Shown here in pieces: positions 6,364 to 15,279 of a stretch of DNA of 29,603 nt. The DNA is from CAZCZZ01 sp964503335. Its GTDB lineage: Bacteria; Verrucomicrobiota; Kiritimatiellia; CAIVKH01. A program made the translations under genes and the position numbers. Position 1 is the first letter of the stretch; the number at the start of each line of letters is the position of its first letter. The stretch is taken from assembly GCA_964503335.1 (NCBI GenBank), contig CAZCZZ010000054.1:1-29603 (forward strand), read 5' to 3'. The notes under the pieces were generated by a model. The model searched no databases, was not told the origin of the DNA, and was given only the letters and a program-made list of their open reading frames with translations.

Positions 6364-7839
6364 ATGTCTTCTCTTCATTCACTAACGCTAACCGAAGCAT
6401 CCGAGGGCCTCTCCCGAGGGAAGTTTTCATCCGTGGAGTTGACGCGGGCTTTGGTGGATCGGATCGCGGCGGCGGATGGGCGGATTCATGCTTATGTGTC
6501 CGTGGATGCGGAGGGGGCGTTGGCGGCGGCGAAGGTGGCGGATGAGAGTTCCAAGGATTGGAAATCGCCGCTTGCGGGAGTTCCAATCGCTGTAAAGGAT
6601 GTCCTCAACGTCCGCGGTCAACCTTGCACGTGCGGCTCCAAAATCCTTTCCGGCTACACGGCGCCTTACGATGCCACCTGCATCGGCAAGCTCCGCGCGG
6701 CGGGTGCGGTATTTCTCGGCCGGCTCAACATGGACGAGTTTGCCATGGGATCGAGTACGGAGAATTCGTCCTTCGGTGTGACGCGCAATCCGTGGGATCC
6801 GGACCGGGTGCCGGGCGGCTCAAGCGGCGGGTCTGCGGCGGCTGTTGCGGCCGACCTTGCGATCGCGACGCTGGGCACGGACACGGGTGGTTCAATTCGG
6901 CAGCCCGCGTCGTTCTGCGGTTGTGTCGGACTCAAGCCAAGCTATGGCCGCGTTTCGCGCTATGGACTAACTGCCTATGCGTCGTCGCTGGATCAGGTGG
7001 GCCCGATTACCAAGACGGTTCGCGATGCGGCACTTCTCTTGAACGCCATTGCGGGCGAGGATGCTCACGATGCGACCGCGGCGCGGATTGCTGTTCCGGA
7101 TTACACGGCTGCGCTGAAGAACGACTTGAAGGGTGTTCAGCTGGGTTTGCCGCGCGAGTATTTCATTCCCGGCATGGACCCGGAAGTGGAGAAGGCGGTG
7201 CGGGCTGCGGTGGAGCATTGTAGATCTCTTGGCGCAGAGATTGTCGACGTCACCTTGCCGCGGACGAAGCACGCGATCGCGACGTACTACATTGTCGCCA
7301 CGGCCGAGGCGTCGGCGAATCTGGCCCGTTTCGACGGTGTGCGCTACGGCGCACGCGTGGACGGCGAGGACCCGATTGATCTGTACGGCAAGACCCGCGC
7401 GGCGGGTTTCGGCATGGAAGTGAAGCGACGCATTATCCTGGGCACCTACGTGCTCAGCAGCGGCTACCACGATGCCTATTACCTGCGTGCGCAGAAGGTT
7501 CGCACGCTAATCCGGCAGGATTTCGTCGAGGCGTTCAAGCAGTGCGATGCGTTGCTGACGCCCGTTGCTCCGAGCGCGGCGTACAAGATCGGCGAGAAGG
7601 CCGACGACCCGCTGCAGATGTATCTTGGCGACATTTTCACGGTCACCGCAAACTTGGCGGGCATCTGCGGCCTATCCGTCCCCTGCGGCTTCACGAGCAA
7701 CAAACTCCCCATCGGCCTGCAAATCCTCGGCCCCGCATTCCGTGAGGAGAATATCCTCCGCATCGGCCACGCCTACGAACAAAGCACGGCTTGGCACACA
7801 CATAAACCCTCAACCCTTAACCATTCTTCCTCCTCATGA
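6364..7839 (+). CDS. gatA: Asp/Glu-tRNA amidotransferase subunit A
   Basis: Amidase subunit of GatCAB: hydrolyses glutamine and passes ammonia to GatB. From the ATG at 6364 it has 491 residues, with the amidase signature and a Ser-cisSer-Lys triad readable as K78 (GVPIAVKDV), S153 (VPGGSSGGSAAA) and S177 (GTDTGGSIRQPASFCG). These positions line up almost exactly with known GatA triads. A TTG at 6310 would extend the frame through the right inverted repeat but adds non-homologous residues. The last ~12 residues (HKPSTLNHSSSS) come from low-complexity DNA and look like an appended tail. The stop overlaps the gatB start (ATGA), so translation of gatA and gatB is probably coupled. The gatA ribosome site is weak because the repeat arm abuts the start. 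Confidence 0.97.
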   Translation: MSSLHSLTLTEASEGLSRGKFSSVELTRALVDRIAAADGRIHAYVSVDAEGALAAAKVADESSKDWKSPLAGVPIAVKDVLNVRGQPCTCGSKILSGYTAPYDATCIGKLRAAGAVFLGRLNMDEFAMGSSTENSSFGVTRNPWDPDRVPGGSSGGSAAAVAADLAIATLGTDTGGSIRQPASFCGCVGLKPSYGRVSRYGLTAYASSLDQVGPITKTVRDAALLLNAIAGEDAHDATAARIAVPDYTAALKNDLKGVQLGLPREYFIPGMDPEVEKAVRAAVEHCRSLGAEIVDVTLPRTKHAIATYYIVATAEASANLARFDGVRYGARVDGEDPIDLYGKTRAAGFGMEVKRRIILGTYVLSSGYHDAYYLRAQKVRTLIRQDFVEAFKQCDALLTPVAPSAAYKIGEKADDPLQMYLGDIFTVTANLAGICGLSVPCGFTSNKLPIGLQILGPAFREENILRIGHAYEQSTAWHTHKPSTLNHSSSS

Positions 7840-9263
7840 CTTGGCAATCCGACATAGGCCTTGAAGTCCACGTCCAGTTGAAGACGCAGTCGAAGATGTT
7901 CTGCGGCTGTCCGACGACATTCGGCAACCCGCCGAACACGAATGTGTGTCCGGTCTGCTTGGGCTACCCGGGCGCGATGCCTGTGGCGAACGAGGAGGCG
8001 GTGCGACTGACGGTCCGGACAGGACTCTTGATCGGGTCGCGAATCAACCAGCGCAGCAAGTTCGACCGGAAGAATTACTTCTATCCGGACATGCCGAAGA
8101 ACTACCAGATCTCGCAGTACGACCTGCCGCTGTGTGTCGGAGGCGCGGTTGAGATCGAGGTCGGCGGGAAAAAGAAGACGGTGAATATTACGCGAATTCA
8201 CCTTGAGGAAGATGTCGGCAAGAACATGCATTTCGAGACGGCGAGCGGGATTGATTACAATCGAGCCGGGACGCCGCTCATGGAAATCGTGACCGAGCCG
8301 GATATTCACTCCGCCGACGAAGCGATGGCGTTCCTCCTCGCCTTGAAACAGATCCTGCTCTACGGCGGGGTGAGCGACTGCAACCTGGAGCAGGGCAACC
8401 TGCGGTGCGATATCAACTGCAGTGTGCGGCCGGTGGGTCGCGAGAAGCTCGGCACCAAGGCCGAGATCAAGAACATGAACACCTTCAAGGGCGTGTACCA
8501 TGCCCTGTCGTACGAAATCCAGCGGCAGATCCGTGAAGTCGAGAAGGGTGGGGTGATCGTGCAGGAGACGCGGCGATGGGACGACCTCGCCGGCATGACA
8601 TCGTCCATGCGCTCGAAAGAGGAAGCCCACGACTATCGGTATTTCCCGGAGCCGGACCTGCTTCCCGTCGTGTTGTCGGATGACGAGATCGCGACCATCA
8701 AGGCGTCACTTCCCGAGTTGCCCCATGCCCGCAAAGCCAGGCTGACGCAGGAGTACGGCTTGCCGGAGTACGACGCCGGGGTCCTAGTGGCCGACAAGGC
8801 GATCGCGGACTATTACGAGACCGTGGCGAAGCTGGGTGGGAATGCGAAAGCTGCGTCCAATTGGGTCATGACGGAGATGCTCGGCAAGCTTTCGGCGAAC
8901 GGGATGGAGATCGGGGCTGCGAAGGTGACGCCGCAGGCGTTGGCCGACCTGATCAAGCTCGTGGACCAGAAGGTCATCAACCAGCCCAGCGCCAAGGAAG
9001 TGTTTGCTGAATTGTTCGAAAACGGCGGCGATCCTGGATCTATCGTGAGGGCGAAGGGCTTGATCCAAGTGAGCGACTCGGGCGCGATCGAGGGCTTTGC
9101 CGATCAGGCCATCCGTGATAACGAAAAATCGGTAAAGGACTACCAGGCTGGTAAGCAAGCTGCTCTGAAGTTCCTGATCGGCCAGGTCATGAAGCTGAGC
9201 AAGGGCAAAGCGAACCCGCAGATGGCGCAGGATGTCCTTGTGCGCAAGCTTGGCGGCGGATAA
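7836..9263 (+). CDS. gatB: Asp/Glu-tRNA amidotransferase subunit B
   Basis: Kinase/transamidase subunit of GatCAB that activates the misacylated tRNA with ATP and accepts ammonia from GatA. It starts with DIGLEVHVQLKTQSKMFC and has a zinc site C23-x-C25 and C38-x2-C41 (VCPVCLGYPGAMPV). Conserved features include RKNYFYPDMPKNYQISQYD, HLEEDVGKN, NRAGTPLMEIVTEPD and EIKNMNTFKGV, then the helical GatB middle domain and the C-terminal YqeY-like tail domain (QVMKLSKGKANPQ). The 475 residues are full length. The start overlaps gatA by 4 bases. It closes the housekeeping operon; the 108-base gap downstream carries a new promoter. Confidence 0.98.
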   Translation: MTWQSDIGLEVHVQLKTQSKMFCGCPTTFGNPPNTNVCPVCLGYPGAMPVANEEAVRLTVRTGLLIGSRINQRSKFDRKNYFYPDMPKNYQISQYDLPLCVGGAVEIEVGGKKKTVNITRIHLEEDVGKNMHFETASGIDYNRAGTPLMEIVTEPDIHSADEAMAFLLALKQILLYGGVSDCNLEQGNLRCDINCSVRPVGREKLGTKAEIKNMNTFKGVYHALSYEIQRQIREVEKGGVIVQETRRWDDLAGMTSSMRSKEEAHDYRYFPEPDLLPVVLSDDEIATIKASLPELPHARKARLTQEYGLPEYDAGVLVADKAIADYYETVAKLGGNAKAASNWVMTEMLGKLSANGMEIGAAKVTPQALADLIKLVDQKVINQPSAKEVFAELFENGGDPGSIVRAKGLIQVSDSGAIEGFADQAIRDNEKSVKDYQAGKQAALKFLIGQVMKLSKGKANPQMAQDVLVRKLGGG

Positions 9264-9286
9264 GCCGATTGTAGCAGTGCGATTCG

Positions 9287-9315
9287 TTGACTTTGATGCA
9301 GTGCGCCAGTAACTT
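9287..9315 (+). promoter_or_regulatory. Likely sigma-70 promoter of the pilus/secretion motor operon
   Basis: TTGACT at 9287-9292 and TAACTT at 9310-9315 are separated by exactly 17 bp, about 57 bases upstream of the first ATPase start. It lies in the only sizeable gap between gatB and the motor genes. I saw no sigma-54 element (GG-N10-GC) here, although some pilin genes use one. Confidence 0.45.
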
Positions 9316-9371
9316 GACTTGAACCGCATGATGTTGCTGGAGAACGTGATGCTTTTTCCGGAGACCATCGT

Positions 9372-11081
9372 TTGACCGCGAATGACGAATATGTCGTCGA
9401 AATCCTTGAAGGCGTAGGCCTTATCTCTCGCCAGCAGGGTCAAGAAGCCCTCGCATGGGCCGAGAAGCATGATAAGCCGGTCATTGAAGCCTTGTCCGCG
9501 AACAAGATTGTTTCCAAGTCTGACACGCTCAAGGCGTTGGCGAACCAGTTCAACATGGAGTTCGTCAGCCTCTCCGGTGTGGAGATCGACCAGGAGGTCA
9601 TTGACCTCGTCCCCGGCGATGTGGCCCGGCGTTACAAGATCCTGCCGCTCTATCGCAACGACAGCACGATCACCGTCGCCTTGAGCGATCCGCTGGATGT
9701 CGAAACCCTCGACAGCCTGCGCTACGTGCTAAAGACAGGTGTGGAACCGACGGTGGCGACGCCGGAGGAAATCGAAGCGGCGATCAACCGCTACTATCCG
9801 GCAACCGGTTCCAGTGTCGCCTCGATGTTGCAGGAAATGACCGAAGGCGTGGTGACGACCCCCGGGGCTGCGGTTCCGAAGCTCGAGGGTGAAGACGAGA
9901 TCACCGACGCGGACGCGCCGATCATCAAGCTCGTGAGCCTGATCATCATGGAGGCATTCCGCAGCCGCGCTTCGGACATCCACCTTGAGCCGCTCGAGCG
10001 CAAGTTCCGCGTGCGCTACCGCATTGACGGCGTCCTGCACGAGGTGGAAAGCCCGCCCAAGCGCCTGCAGTCGGCCATCATCAGCCGTATCAAAATCATG
10101 GCGAACATGAGTATCGCCGAGAAGCGCCTGCCGCAGGACGGCCGTATCCAGATCAACGTGATGGGCCGCGACCTCGACCTGCGCGTTTCGTCCATCCCGG
10201 CCAACCATGGCGAATCGATCGTCATGCGTATCCTGGACAAGCAGAGCCTGATGTTGGGCTTGCCGCAGCTCGGCTTCCTGTCCGACGACCAGCAGACCTT
10301 TGAGCGGATGATCGCGTTGTCGGACGGCATCCTTCTGGTGACGGGGCCGACGGGCTCGGGCAAGACGACGACGCTGTATGCCTGCCTGAACTACATCAAC
10401 CGTCCTGACCGCAAGATTATCACGGTGGAAGACCCGGTTGAGTACCAGATGGGCGGCATCAACCAGGTGCATGTCCGTTCGGACATCGGGCTCACGTTCG
10501 GGTCTGCGCTTCGATCCATCCTGCGTCAGGCGCCGAACATCATCATGATCGGCGAAATTCGCGACAAAGAGACGGCAGAGATCGCCGTCAATGCATCGCT
10601 GACCGGCCATTTGGTGCTGAGCACCCTCCACACGAATGACGCTCCCAGTGCGATCACGCGTATGATCGACATCGGCGTGAAGCCGTTCCTCGTGGCGTCC
10701 TCGACCCGCGGCATCATGGCCCAGCGACTCGTACGCAAGATCTGCGAAAAGTGCAGGCAGGAGATCAAGGCGACGGACAACGAGCTCCGTTCGCTGGGTC
10801 CGGCCGCGGAGCGCATTTCGCAATCGACCCTCTACAAGGGCAAAGGCTGCAGCGAGTGCAACCACACGGGCTATCGCGGCCGCGCCGGCATCTTTGAAAT
10901 CTTTGTCATCAACGATGAAGTGCGGCACATGATCTACGAGCGCGTATCCTCCTCGAATCTGCGGCAGAAGGCCCGGGAACTGGGAATGCGGACGTTGCGC
11001 GAGGATGGAATCCGCAAAGTGCTGGCGGGCATGACGACCCTGGAAGAGATCTTCCGCGTCACGATGGGAGACCAGAACTAA
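9372..11081 (+). CDS. pilB: PilB/GspE-family assembly ATPase (first copy)
   Basis: Hexameric cytoplasmic motor that drives pilus extension or type II secretion. An N-terminal MshEN/T2SSE-N domain (residues ~5-140) is followed by the T2SSE ATPase domain. It has Walker A GPTGSGKTT at 325-333, the Asp box ITVEDPVEY at 350-358, Walker B IIMIGEIRD at 390-398, the His box TGHLVLSTLH at 411-420 and a four-cysteine zinc motif C458-x2-C461 and C493-x2-C496. The 569 residues are typical of PilB. The signature LRQ-DPD before Walker B reads LRQ-APN here (A387, N389), unlike the paralogue at 12190. The start is a TTG at 9372 with GGAG about 8 bases upstream; no in-frame ATG serves better. PilT follows after 1 base. 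The PilB versus GspE label is uncertain, but the adjacent PilT favours a type IV pilus. Confidence 0.92.
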   Translation: MTANDEYVVEILEGVGLISRQQGQEALAWAEKHDKPVIEALSANKIVSKSDTLKALANQFNMEFVSLSGVEIDQEVIDLVPGDVARRYKILPLYRNDSTITVALSDPLDVETLDSLRYVLKTGVEPTVATPEEIEAAINRYYPATGSSVASMLQEMTEGVVTTPGAAVPKLEGEDEITDADAPIIKLVSLIIMEAFRSRASDIHLEPLERKFRVRYRIDGVLHEVESPPKRLQSAIISRIKIMANMSIAEKRLPQDGRIQINVMGRDLDLRVSSIPANHGESIVMRILDKQSLMLGLPQLGFLSDDQQTFERMIALSDGILLVTGPTGSGKTTTLYACLNYINRPDRKIITVEDPVEYQMGGINQVHVRSDIGLTFGSALRSILRQAPNIIMIGEIRDKETAEIAVNASLTGHLVLSTLHTNDAPSAITRMIDIGVKPFLVASSTRGIMAQRLVRKICEKCRQEIKATDNELRSLGPAAERISQSTLYKGKGCSECNHTGYRGRAGIFEIFVINDEVRHMIYERVSSSNLRQKARELGMRTLREDGIRKVLAGMTTLEEIFRVTMGDQN

Positions 11082-11082
11082 C

Positions 11083-12183
11083 ATGACTATTCATGCTGGC
11101 GATGTGGCGATGAACGACCTGCTTGAGGTGGCGGTGGAGCAGGGCGCTTCCGACTTGCATCTGGCCGTCGGCTTGCCGCCGGTCCTGCGTTTGCACGGAC
11201 GGCTCCAGCCCCTCGACGTGGAGGTGCTGCGTGCTGAAGACACGACACGCCTCATGAAGGCGATTACGCCTGAGGACCATCAGCGGCGGCTCCAGGAGGG
11301 CGGCGGTTCCGACTTCGGTATTGAGTTCGGGGAGCGTGCCCGCTTCCGTGTTTCGGTCTTTATGTCGAAGCAGACGGTGGGTCTGGTGCTCCGTCTTATT
11401 CCCTCCCGATTCCTCTCGCTGGAGGAAATCGGCTTGCCGCCCGCAATCAAGGACCTTCTCTACAAGCCACGCGGCCTGATCCTGGTGACGGGTCCGACGG
11501 GCTCGGGCAAGACGACGACGCTCGCCAGCATGGTGAACATCATCAACGAGATCCGTGACTGCCACATCATCACGATCGAGGACCCGATCGAGTATTATCA
11601 CAAGCACAAGAAGAGCGTGGTCACGCAGCGCGAAGTCGGTGTGGACGTGCCGTCCTTCAGCGAGGCGCTGAGGCGCGGCTTGCGCCAGGACCCGGACGTG
11701 ATGCTCGTCGGCGAAATGCGCGACCTGGAAACGATGGAAGCCGCGATCACCGCGGCGGAAACCGGCCACCTGGTCTTCGCCACCCTGCATACGACCGGTG
11801 CCGCGCGCACAGTCGACCGTATTGTGGACGCGTTCCCGACGGACCAGCAGGAGCAGATCCGGACCCAGCTTTCGTCCAGCATCGAGGCCGTGATTTCGCA
11901 ACTGCTGCTGGTCCGGCAGGACAAGCCCGGCCGTGTCGCGGCGTTCGAGATCATGATCGCGACGCCGTCCATCCGGTCGCTCATCCGCGACAACAAGACG
12001 TTCCGTATCACCTCGGACATCCAGACCGGCGCCAAGTGGGGCATGATGACGCTGGACTCGCACCTGATGACGCTCTTCGAGAAGGGCCTGATCAGCTACG
12101 AGGAAGTGATCACGAGCGCCCAGGATGTGGAAGGCATTGTCACGAAGATGGAGGAAGACGCCCGGACGAAGCGCCGGAAGTAA
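11083..12183 (+). CDS. pilT: Type IV pilus retraction ATPase PilT
   Basis: Motor for pilus disassembly, hence twitching motility or DNA uptake. It lacks the MshEN and zinc domains of PilB. It starts with a PAS-like N-domain (LLEVAVEQGASDLHLAVGLPP...RLHGRL), then has Walker A GPTGSGKTT at 137-145, the Asp box ITIEDPIEY, a canonical Walker B preceded by RQDPDVMLVGEMRD (201-214), the His box TGHLVFATLHTTGA, FPTDQQEQIRTQLS, and a C-terminal SIRSLIRDNK (296-305), which matches the PilT-specific AIRNLIRE motif needed for retraction. The 366 residues are normal. It lies between two PilB-like ATPases with 1 and 6 bases of spacing, so all three are surely co-transcribed. An internal ATG at 11110 (MNDLLEV) is a possible alternative start. 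Confidence 0.95.
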   Translation: MTIHAGDVAMNDLLEVAVEQGASDLHLAVGLPPVLRLHGRLQPLDVEVLRAEDTTRLMKAITPEDHQRRLQEGGGSDFGIEFGERARFRVSVFMSKQTVGLVLRLIPSRFLSLEEIGLPPAIKDLLYKPRGLILVTGPTGSGKTTTLASMVNIINEIRDCHIITIEDPIEYYHKHKKSVVTQREVGVDVPSFSEALRRGLRQDPDVMLVGEMRDLETMEAAITAAETGHLVFATLHTTGAARTVDRIVDAFPTDQQEQIRTQLSSSIEAVISQLLLVRQDKPGRVAAFEIMIATPSIRSLIRDNKTFRITSDIQTGAKWGMMTLDSHLMTLFEKGLISYEEVITSAQDVEGIVTKMEEDARTKRRK

Positions 12184-12189
12184 TTGGTC

Positions 12190-13896
12190 ATGCCGAATTC
12201 TGAATACAACGATGCGTTGCTGCAGCAGCTATTCGGCGATGGACGCCTGACGGCGAAGCAGGCCGACGACGTGCTGGATGAGCATGAGCGCACGGGCAAG
12301 CCCATTCGCGAAGTGCTGATGGACCTGGGCCTCGCCACCGAGGATGACCTGCTCCAGATCATAGCTGACCAGCTCGGTACAAACATCATCGACCTCGCGC
12401 ACACGGAGATCAATCCGCTTACGGTCAAGAGCGTGCCGCCCAGCGTGGCGCGCATGTACAACGTGGTGCCGGTTGAATCCGATTCCAGCTCGGTTGTGTT
12501 TGCAACCTTCGACCTGCCCAGCCCGACCGTCGTGGACGAGCTCCAGTTCGTGCTGACGCGTGATGTGTCGTTCGTCGTGGCGAAGGAAGACACGGTCAAG
12601 GCCCACCTTCAGCAGTACTACGGGGACGACAGTGACTCGGTGACCGACATGCTGTCGGCCTTGGAAACGGAGCTTGAGAACGTCGGCAGCTTTTCGACGA
12701 TCAAGGGCGATGACACGCTCGAGCTCGAACACGCCGCGAACCAGACGCCGGTTATCCGGTTCGTCAACCTGATCCTCTACCAGGCCGTAAAGGATCGCGC
12801 GTCGGACATCCATTTCGAGCCCTTTGAGAACGAGTTCAAGATCCGCTATCGCGTGGACGGCGCGCTGTATGAAATGGCGCCGCCGCCGAAGCACCTCGCC
12901 CTGCCTGTCACGAGCCGCATCAAGGTCATTTCCGGCCTGAACATTGCTGAGCGGCGTCTCCCGCAGGACGGTCGTATCCAGCTCAACATCGCAGGCAAGC
13001 AGGTTGATTTCCGTGTATCCACGCTCCCGACCCAGTTCGGCGAAAGCGTGGTGCTTCGTGTGCTGGATCGATCCAACGTCCAGCTGGACCTCGACAACAT
13101 CGGCATGCCGGAGGATGTGTATTCGGCGTTCTGCGAGGATATCGACAAGCCGAACGGCATCGTGGTGGTTACGGGTCCGACGGGCTCCGGCAAGACGACG
13201 ACCCTCTATTCCGCGCTGGCCCGTTTGAACACCATTGATTCGAAACTCCTGACCGCTGAGGAGCCTGTCGAATATGACATCGAAGGGCTGATCCAGATTC
13301 CGATCCATGAGGCGATCGGACTGACCTTTGGCAGGGCCTTGCGCGCCTTCCTCCGCCAGGACCCAGACATCATCATGGTTGGCGAAATTCGCGACATGGA
13401 GACGGGTGAGATCGCGATTCAAGCGTCGCTGACCGGCCACCTTGTATTCTCAACCCTGCACACGAACGACTCTGCCGGCGCCGTTACCCGTTTGATTGAC
13501 ATGGGTGTCGAGCCGTTCCTGATTGCGTCGACGCTGGAAGGCGTATTGGGACAACGCCTTGTGCGAACCATCTGTCCGAACTGCCGCACAACGTATGATC
13601 CAAGCGACGACATCCTCCAGCAGCTGAATCTTTCCCGTGAGTCCGTGGCGGGCCGCCCGTTCTACTTCGGCAAGGGCTGTGTCCAGTGCAACGAGACGGG
13701 CTACAAGGGCCGGCGCGGCATCTACGAATACCTCCGGATCACGGATCCTATCCGGGACCTCATCCTCGAGAAGCGCCCGACGATCATCATCCGCGACAAG
13801 GCGGTCGAACTCGGTATGCGGACGCTTCGGGAAGATGGAATCCGTTGTATTTTCGATGGTTACACCACGGTGGAAGAAGTGCTGAAGTACACGTAG
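12190..13896 (+). CDS. PilB/GspE-family assembly ATPase (second copy)
   Basis: Second motor ATPase of the extension/secretion type. From the ATG at 12190 (GGAAG ribosome site ~9 bases upstream) it has 568 residues: MshEN N-domain, then Walker A GPTGSGKTT at about 329-337, an Asp box that reads TAEEPVEY instead of the usual T-x-EDPVEY, canonical RQDPDIIMVGEIRD, His box TGHLVFSTLHTND, and zinc cysteines near C462, C465, C497 and C500. It is clearly paralogous to the gene at 9372 but well diverged, so not a recent duplication. Two such ATPases around a PilT suggest either separate pilus and type II secretion motors or a hetero-motor. Which copy is PilB and which GspE cannot be told from sequence alone. 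Confidence 0.92.
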   Translation: MPNSEYNDALLQQLFGDGRLTAKQADDVLDEHERTGKPIREVLMDLGLATEDDLLQIIADQLGTNIIDLAHTEINPLTVKSVPPSVARMYNVVPVESDSSSVVFATFDLPSPTVVDELQFVLTRDVSFVVAKEDTVKAHLQQYYGDDSDSVTDMLSALETELENVGSFSTIKGDDTLELEHAANQTPVIRFVNLILYQAVKDRASDIHFEPFENEFKIRYRVDGALYEMAPPPKHLALPVTSRIKVISGLNIAERRLPQDGRIQLNIAGKQVDFRVSTLPTQFGESVVLRVLDRSNVQLDLDNIGMPEDVYSAFCEDIDKPNGIVVVTGPTGSGKTTTLYSALARLNTIDSKLLTAEEPVEYDIEGLIQIPIHEAIGLTFGRALRAFLRQDPDIIMVGEIRDMETGEIAIQASLTGHLVFSTLHTNDSAGAVTRLIDMGVEPFLIASTLEGVLGQRLVRTICPNCRTTYDPSDDILQQLNLSRESVAGRPFYFGKGCVQCNETGYKGRRGIYEYLRITDPIRDLILEKRPTIIIRDKAVELGMRTLREDGIRCIFDGYTTVEEVLKYT

Positions 13897-13994
13897 TCGG
13901 CGATCAGGTCACAAATTCGACTTAAATAGGCATTGAGCTGAATCGTTTGACTGGGTAAGTAGAGCAGCGTTTGGCAGGGAGCATTACGTCAGCT

Positions 13995-15254
13995 ATGGCG
14001 AAGTATAAATACGTTGCACTGGATGCCCGCGGTCGCGAGACGCAAGGCGAGATCGACGCAGACAGCCAGACAAGCGCCTTGACGAAGATTCGCGAGAAGG
14101 GCCTCTTCCCGACCAGCGTGGTGGACGCCGCAACGGCGGCTCGCGTGAAGAAGAACTCCGGCAAGGGCGGCGGCGGGCTCAAGATGGAGCTCAAGATGCC
14201 GGCGCTTTTCTCCCGCGTGAAACCCAAGGAACTGATGGTGTTTACGCGCCAGCTTGCGACCCTGGTAGATGCCGGCCTTCCTCTCGTTCGCAGCATTACC
14301 GTGCTCGAGAAGCAGGAGAAGAATCCGCTCCTGAAGAAGGCCCTTGGCCAGATGGGCGAGGCGATCCAATCCGGCAGCACGTTTGCCGAGTCGCTGGCCC
14401 AGCATCCCAAGATTTTCAACAAGCTCTACGTCAACATGGCCAAGGCTGGCGAGGTCGGCGGCGTGCTCGACAAGGTCCTCCTGCGTCTCGCCGAGTTCAT
14501 GGAGAAAGCGCAGAAGATCAAGAACAAGGTCATCAGCGCGATGGTGTATCCGATCGTCGTCCTCGTCATGGCCATCGGCATCCTGATCTTCCTGATGATC
14601 GGGATCATCCCGAAGTTCCGCGAGATCTTTAACGAACTGCTCGGTGGCCAGGAGCTTCCCGGGCTCACGCAGTTTGTGCTGAACATCAGCTATGCAATCA
14701 CGAATCACCTGATCACAGTTGTCGTGGTCATCGCTGCCATCGTCATCGGCCTCAAGGTTGCGGCCAAGACAAACGCCGGTTCGTTGCTGGTGGACAAGAT
14801 GAAGCTCAACATGCCGATCTTCGGTACGTTGATCCGCAAGGCCGCGATTTCACGCTTCACCCGCACGCTGGGAACGCTGATGTCCTCGGGCGTGCCGGTT
14901 CTTCAGGCGCTCAACATCGTTCGTGATACGTCGGGCAACGAAGTGATTGCCAAGGCCGTGTCGCAGATTCACGACGCGGTCAAAGAGGGCGAAAACATGG
15001 CGCCCCCGATTGAATCGTCGAAAGTGTTCCCGCCCATGGTCGTGAGCATGGTCCAAGTCGGCGAGGAAACCGGCGAGTTGCCGGAGATGTTGATGAAAAT
15101 CGCCGACGGGTACGATGACGATGTGGACAACACGGTGGCGGGCTTGACCTCGATCATTGAGCCGCTGCTGATCGTCTTCCTTGCCGTCATTGTGGGCACG
15201 ATCGTCATCGCGCTCTTCCTCCCGTTGATCAAGATCATCAGCAACCTGAGCTGA
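13995..15254 (+). CDS. pilC: Inner-membrane platform protein PilC/GspF
   Basis: Polytopic platform protein on which the ATPases turn to polymerise or extract pilins. It begins with the usual KYKYVALDARGRETQGEIDA, where the alternative TTG at 13971 would add 8 odd residues, so ATG 13995 is preferred (419 residues). Two T2SSF repeats are visible: the first around LMVFTRQLATLVDAGLPLVRSI and AEVGGVLDKVLLRLAEFMEK-like residues, the second around ISRFTRTLGTLMSSGVPVLQAL and MVQVGEETGELPEMLMKIAD. There are three hydrophobic segments (near ISAMVYPIVVLVMAIGIL, ITVVVVIAAIVIGL and the C-terminal LLIVFLAVIVGTIVIALFL). It follows the second ATPase after 98 bases and precedes a pseudopilin-like gene by 25 bases. 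Confidence 0.95.
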   Translation: MAKYKYVALDARGRETQGEIDADSQTSALTKIREKGLFPTSVVDAATAARVKKNSGKGGGGLKMELKMPALFSRVKPKELMVFTRQLATLVDAGLPLVRSITVLEKQEKNPLLKKALGQMGEAIQSGSTFAESLAQHPKIFNKLYVNMAKAGEVGGVLDKVLLRLAEFMEKAQKIKNKVISAMVYPIVVLVMAIGILIFLMIGIIPKFREIFNELLGGQELPGLTQFVLNISYAITNHLITVVVVIAAIVIGLKVAAKTNAGSLLVDKMKLNMPIFGTLIRKAAISRFTRTLGTLMSSGVPVLQALNIVRDTSGNEVIAKAVSQIHDAVKEGENMAPPIESSKVFPPMVVSMVQVGEETGELPEMLMKIADGYDDDVDNTVAGLTSIIEPLLIVFLAVIVGTIVIALFLPLIKIISNLS

Positions 15255-15279
15255 TCAGGTTTGCCGACGCGACAGCGCC

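Noticed and set aside
7802..7830. CCCTCAACCCTTAACC-like low-complexity DNA at the gatA end, sharing the 12-mer GGGTTGAGGGTT with comF near 3081
   Set aside because: Twelve shared bases in low-complexity DNA may be chance; in comF the segment encodes an ordinary part of the protein.
9729..11084. Long open frame of 451 codons antisense to the first PilB-like ATPase
   Set aside because: It mirrors a well-identified gene in a GC-rich sequence, has no recognisable motifs and is rich in Arg, His and Asp, as expected for a complementary-strand artefact.
12229..13440. Open frame of 403 codons antisense to the second PilB-like ATPase
   Set aside because: Same artefact of codon bias; no protein family features.
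13933..13961. TTGAGC and TAAGTA with 17-bp spacing before pilC
   Set aside because: The -10 box matches consensus at only two of six positions; pilC is more simply read from the upstream promoter.
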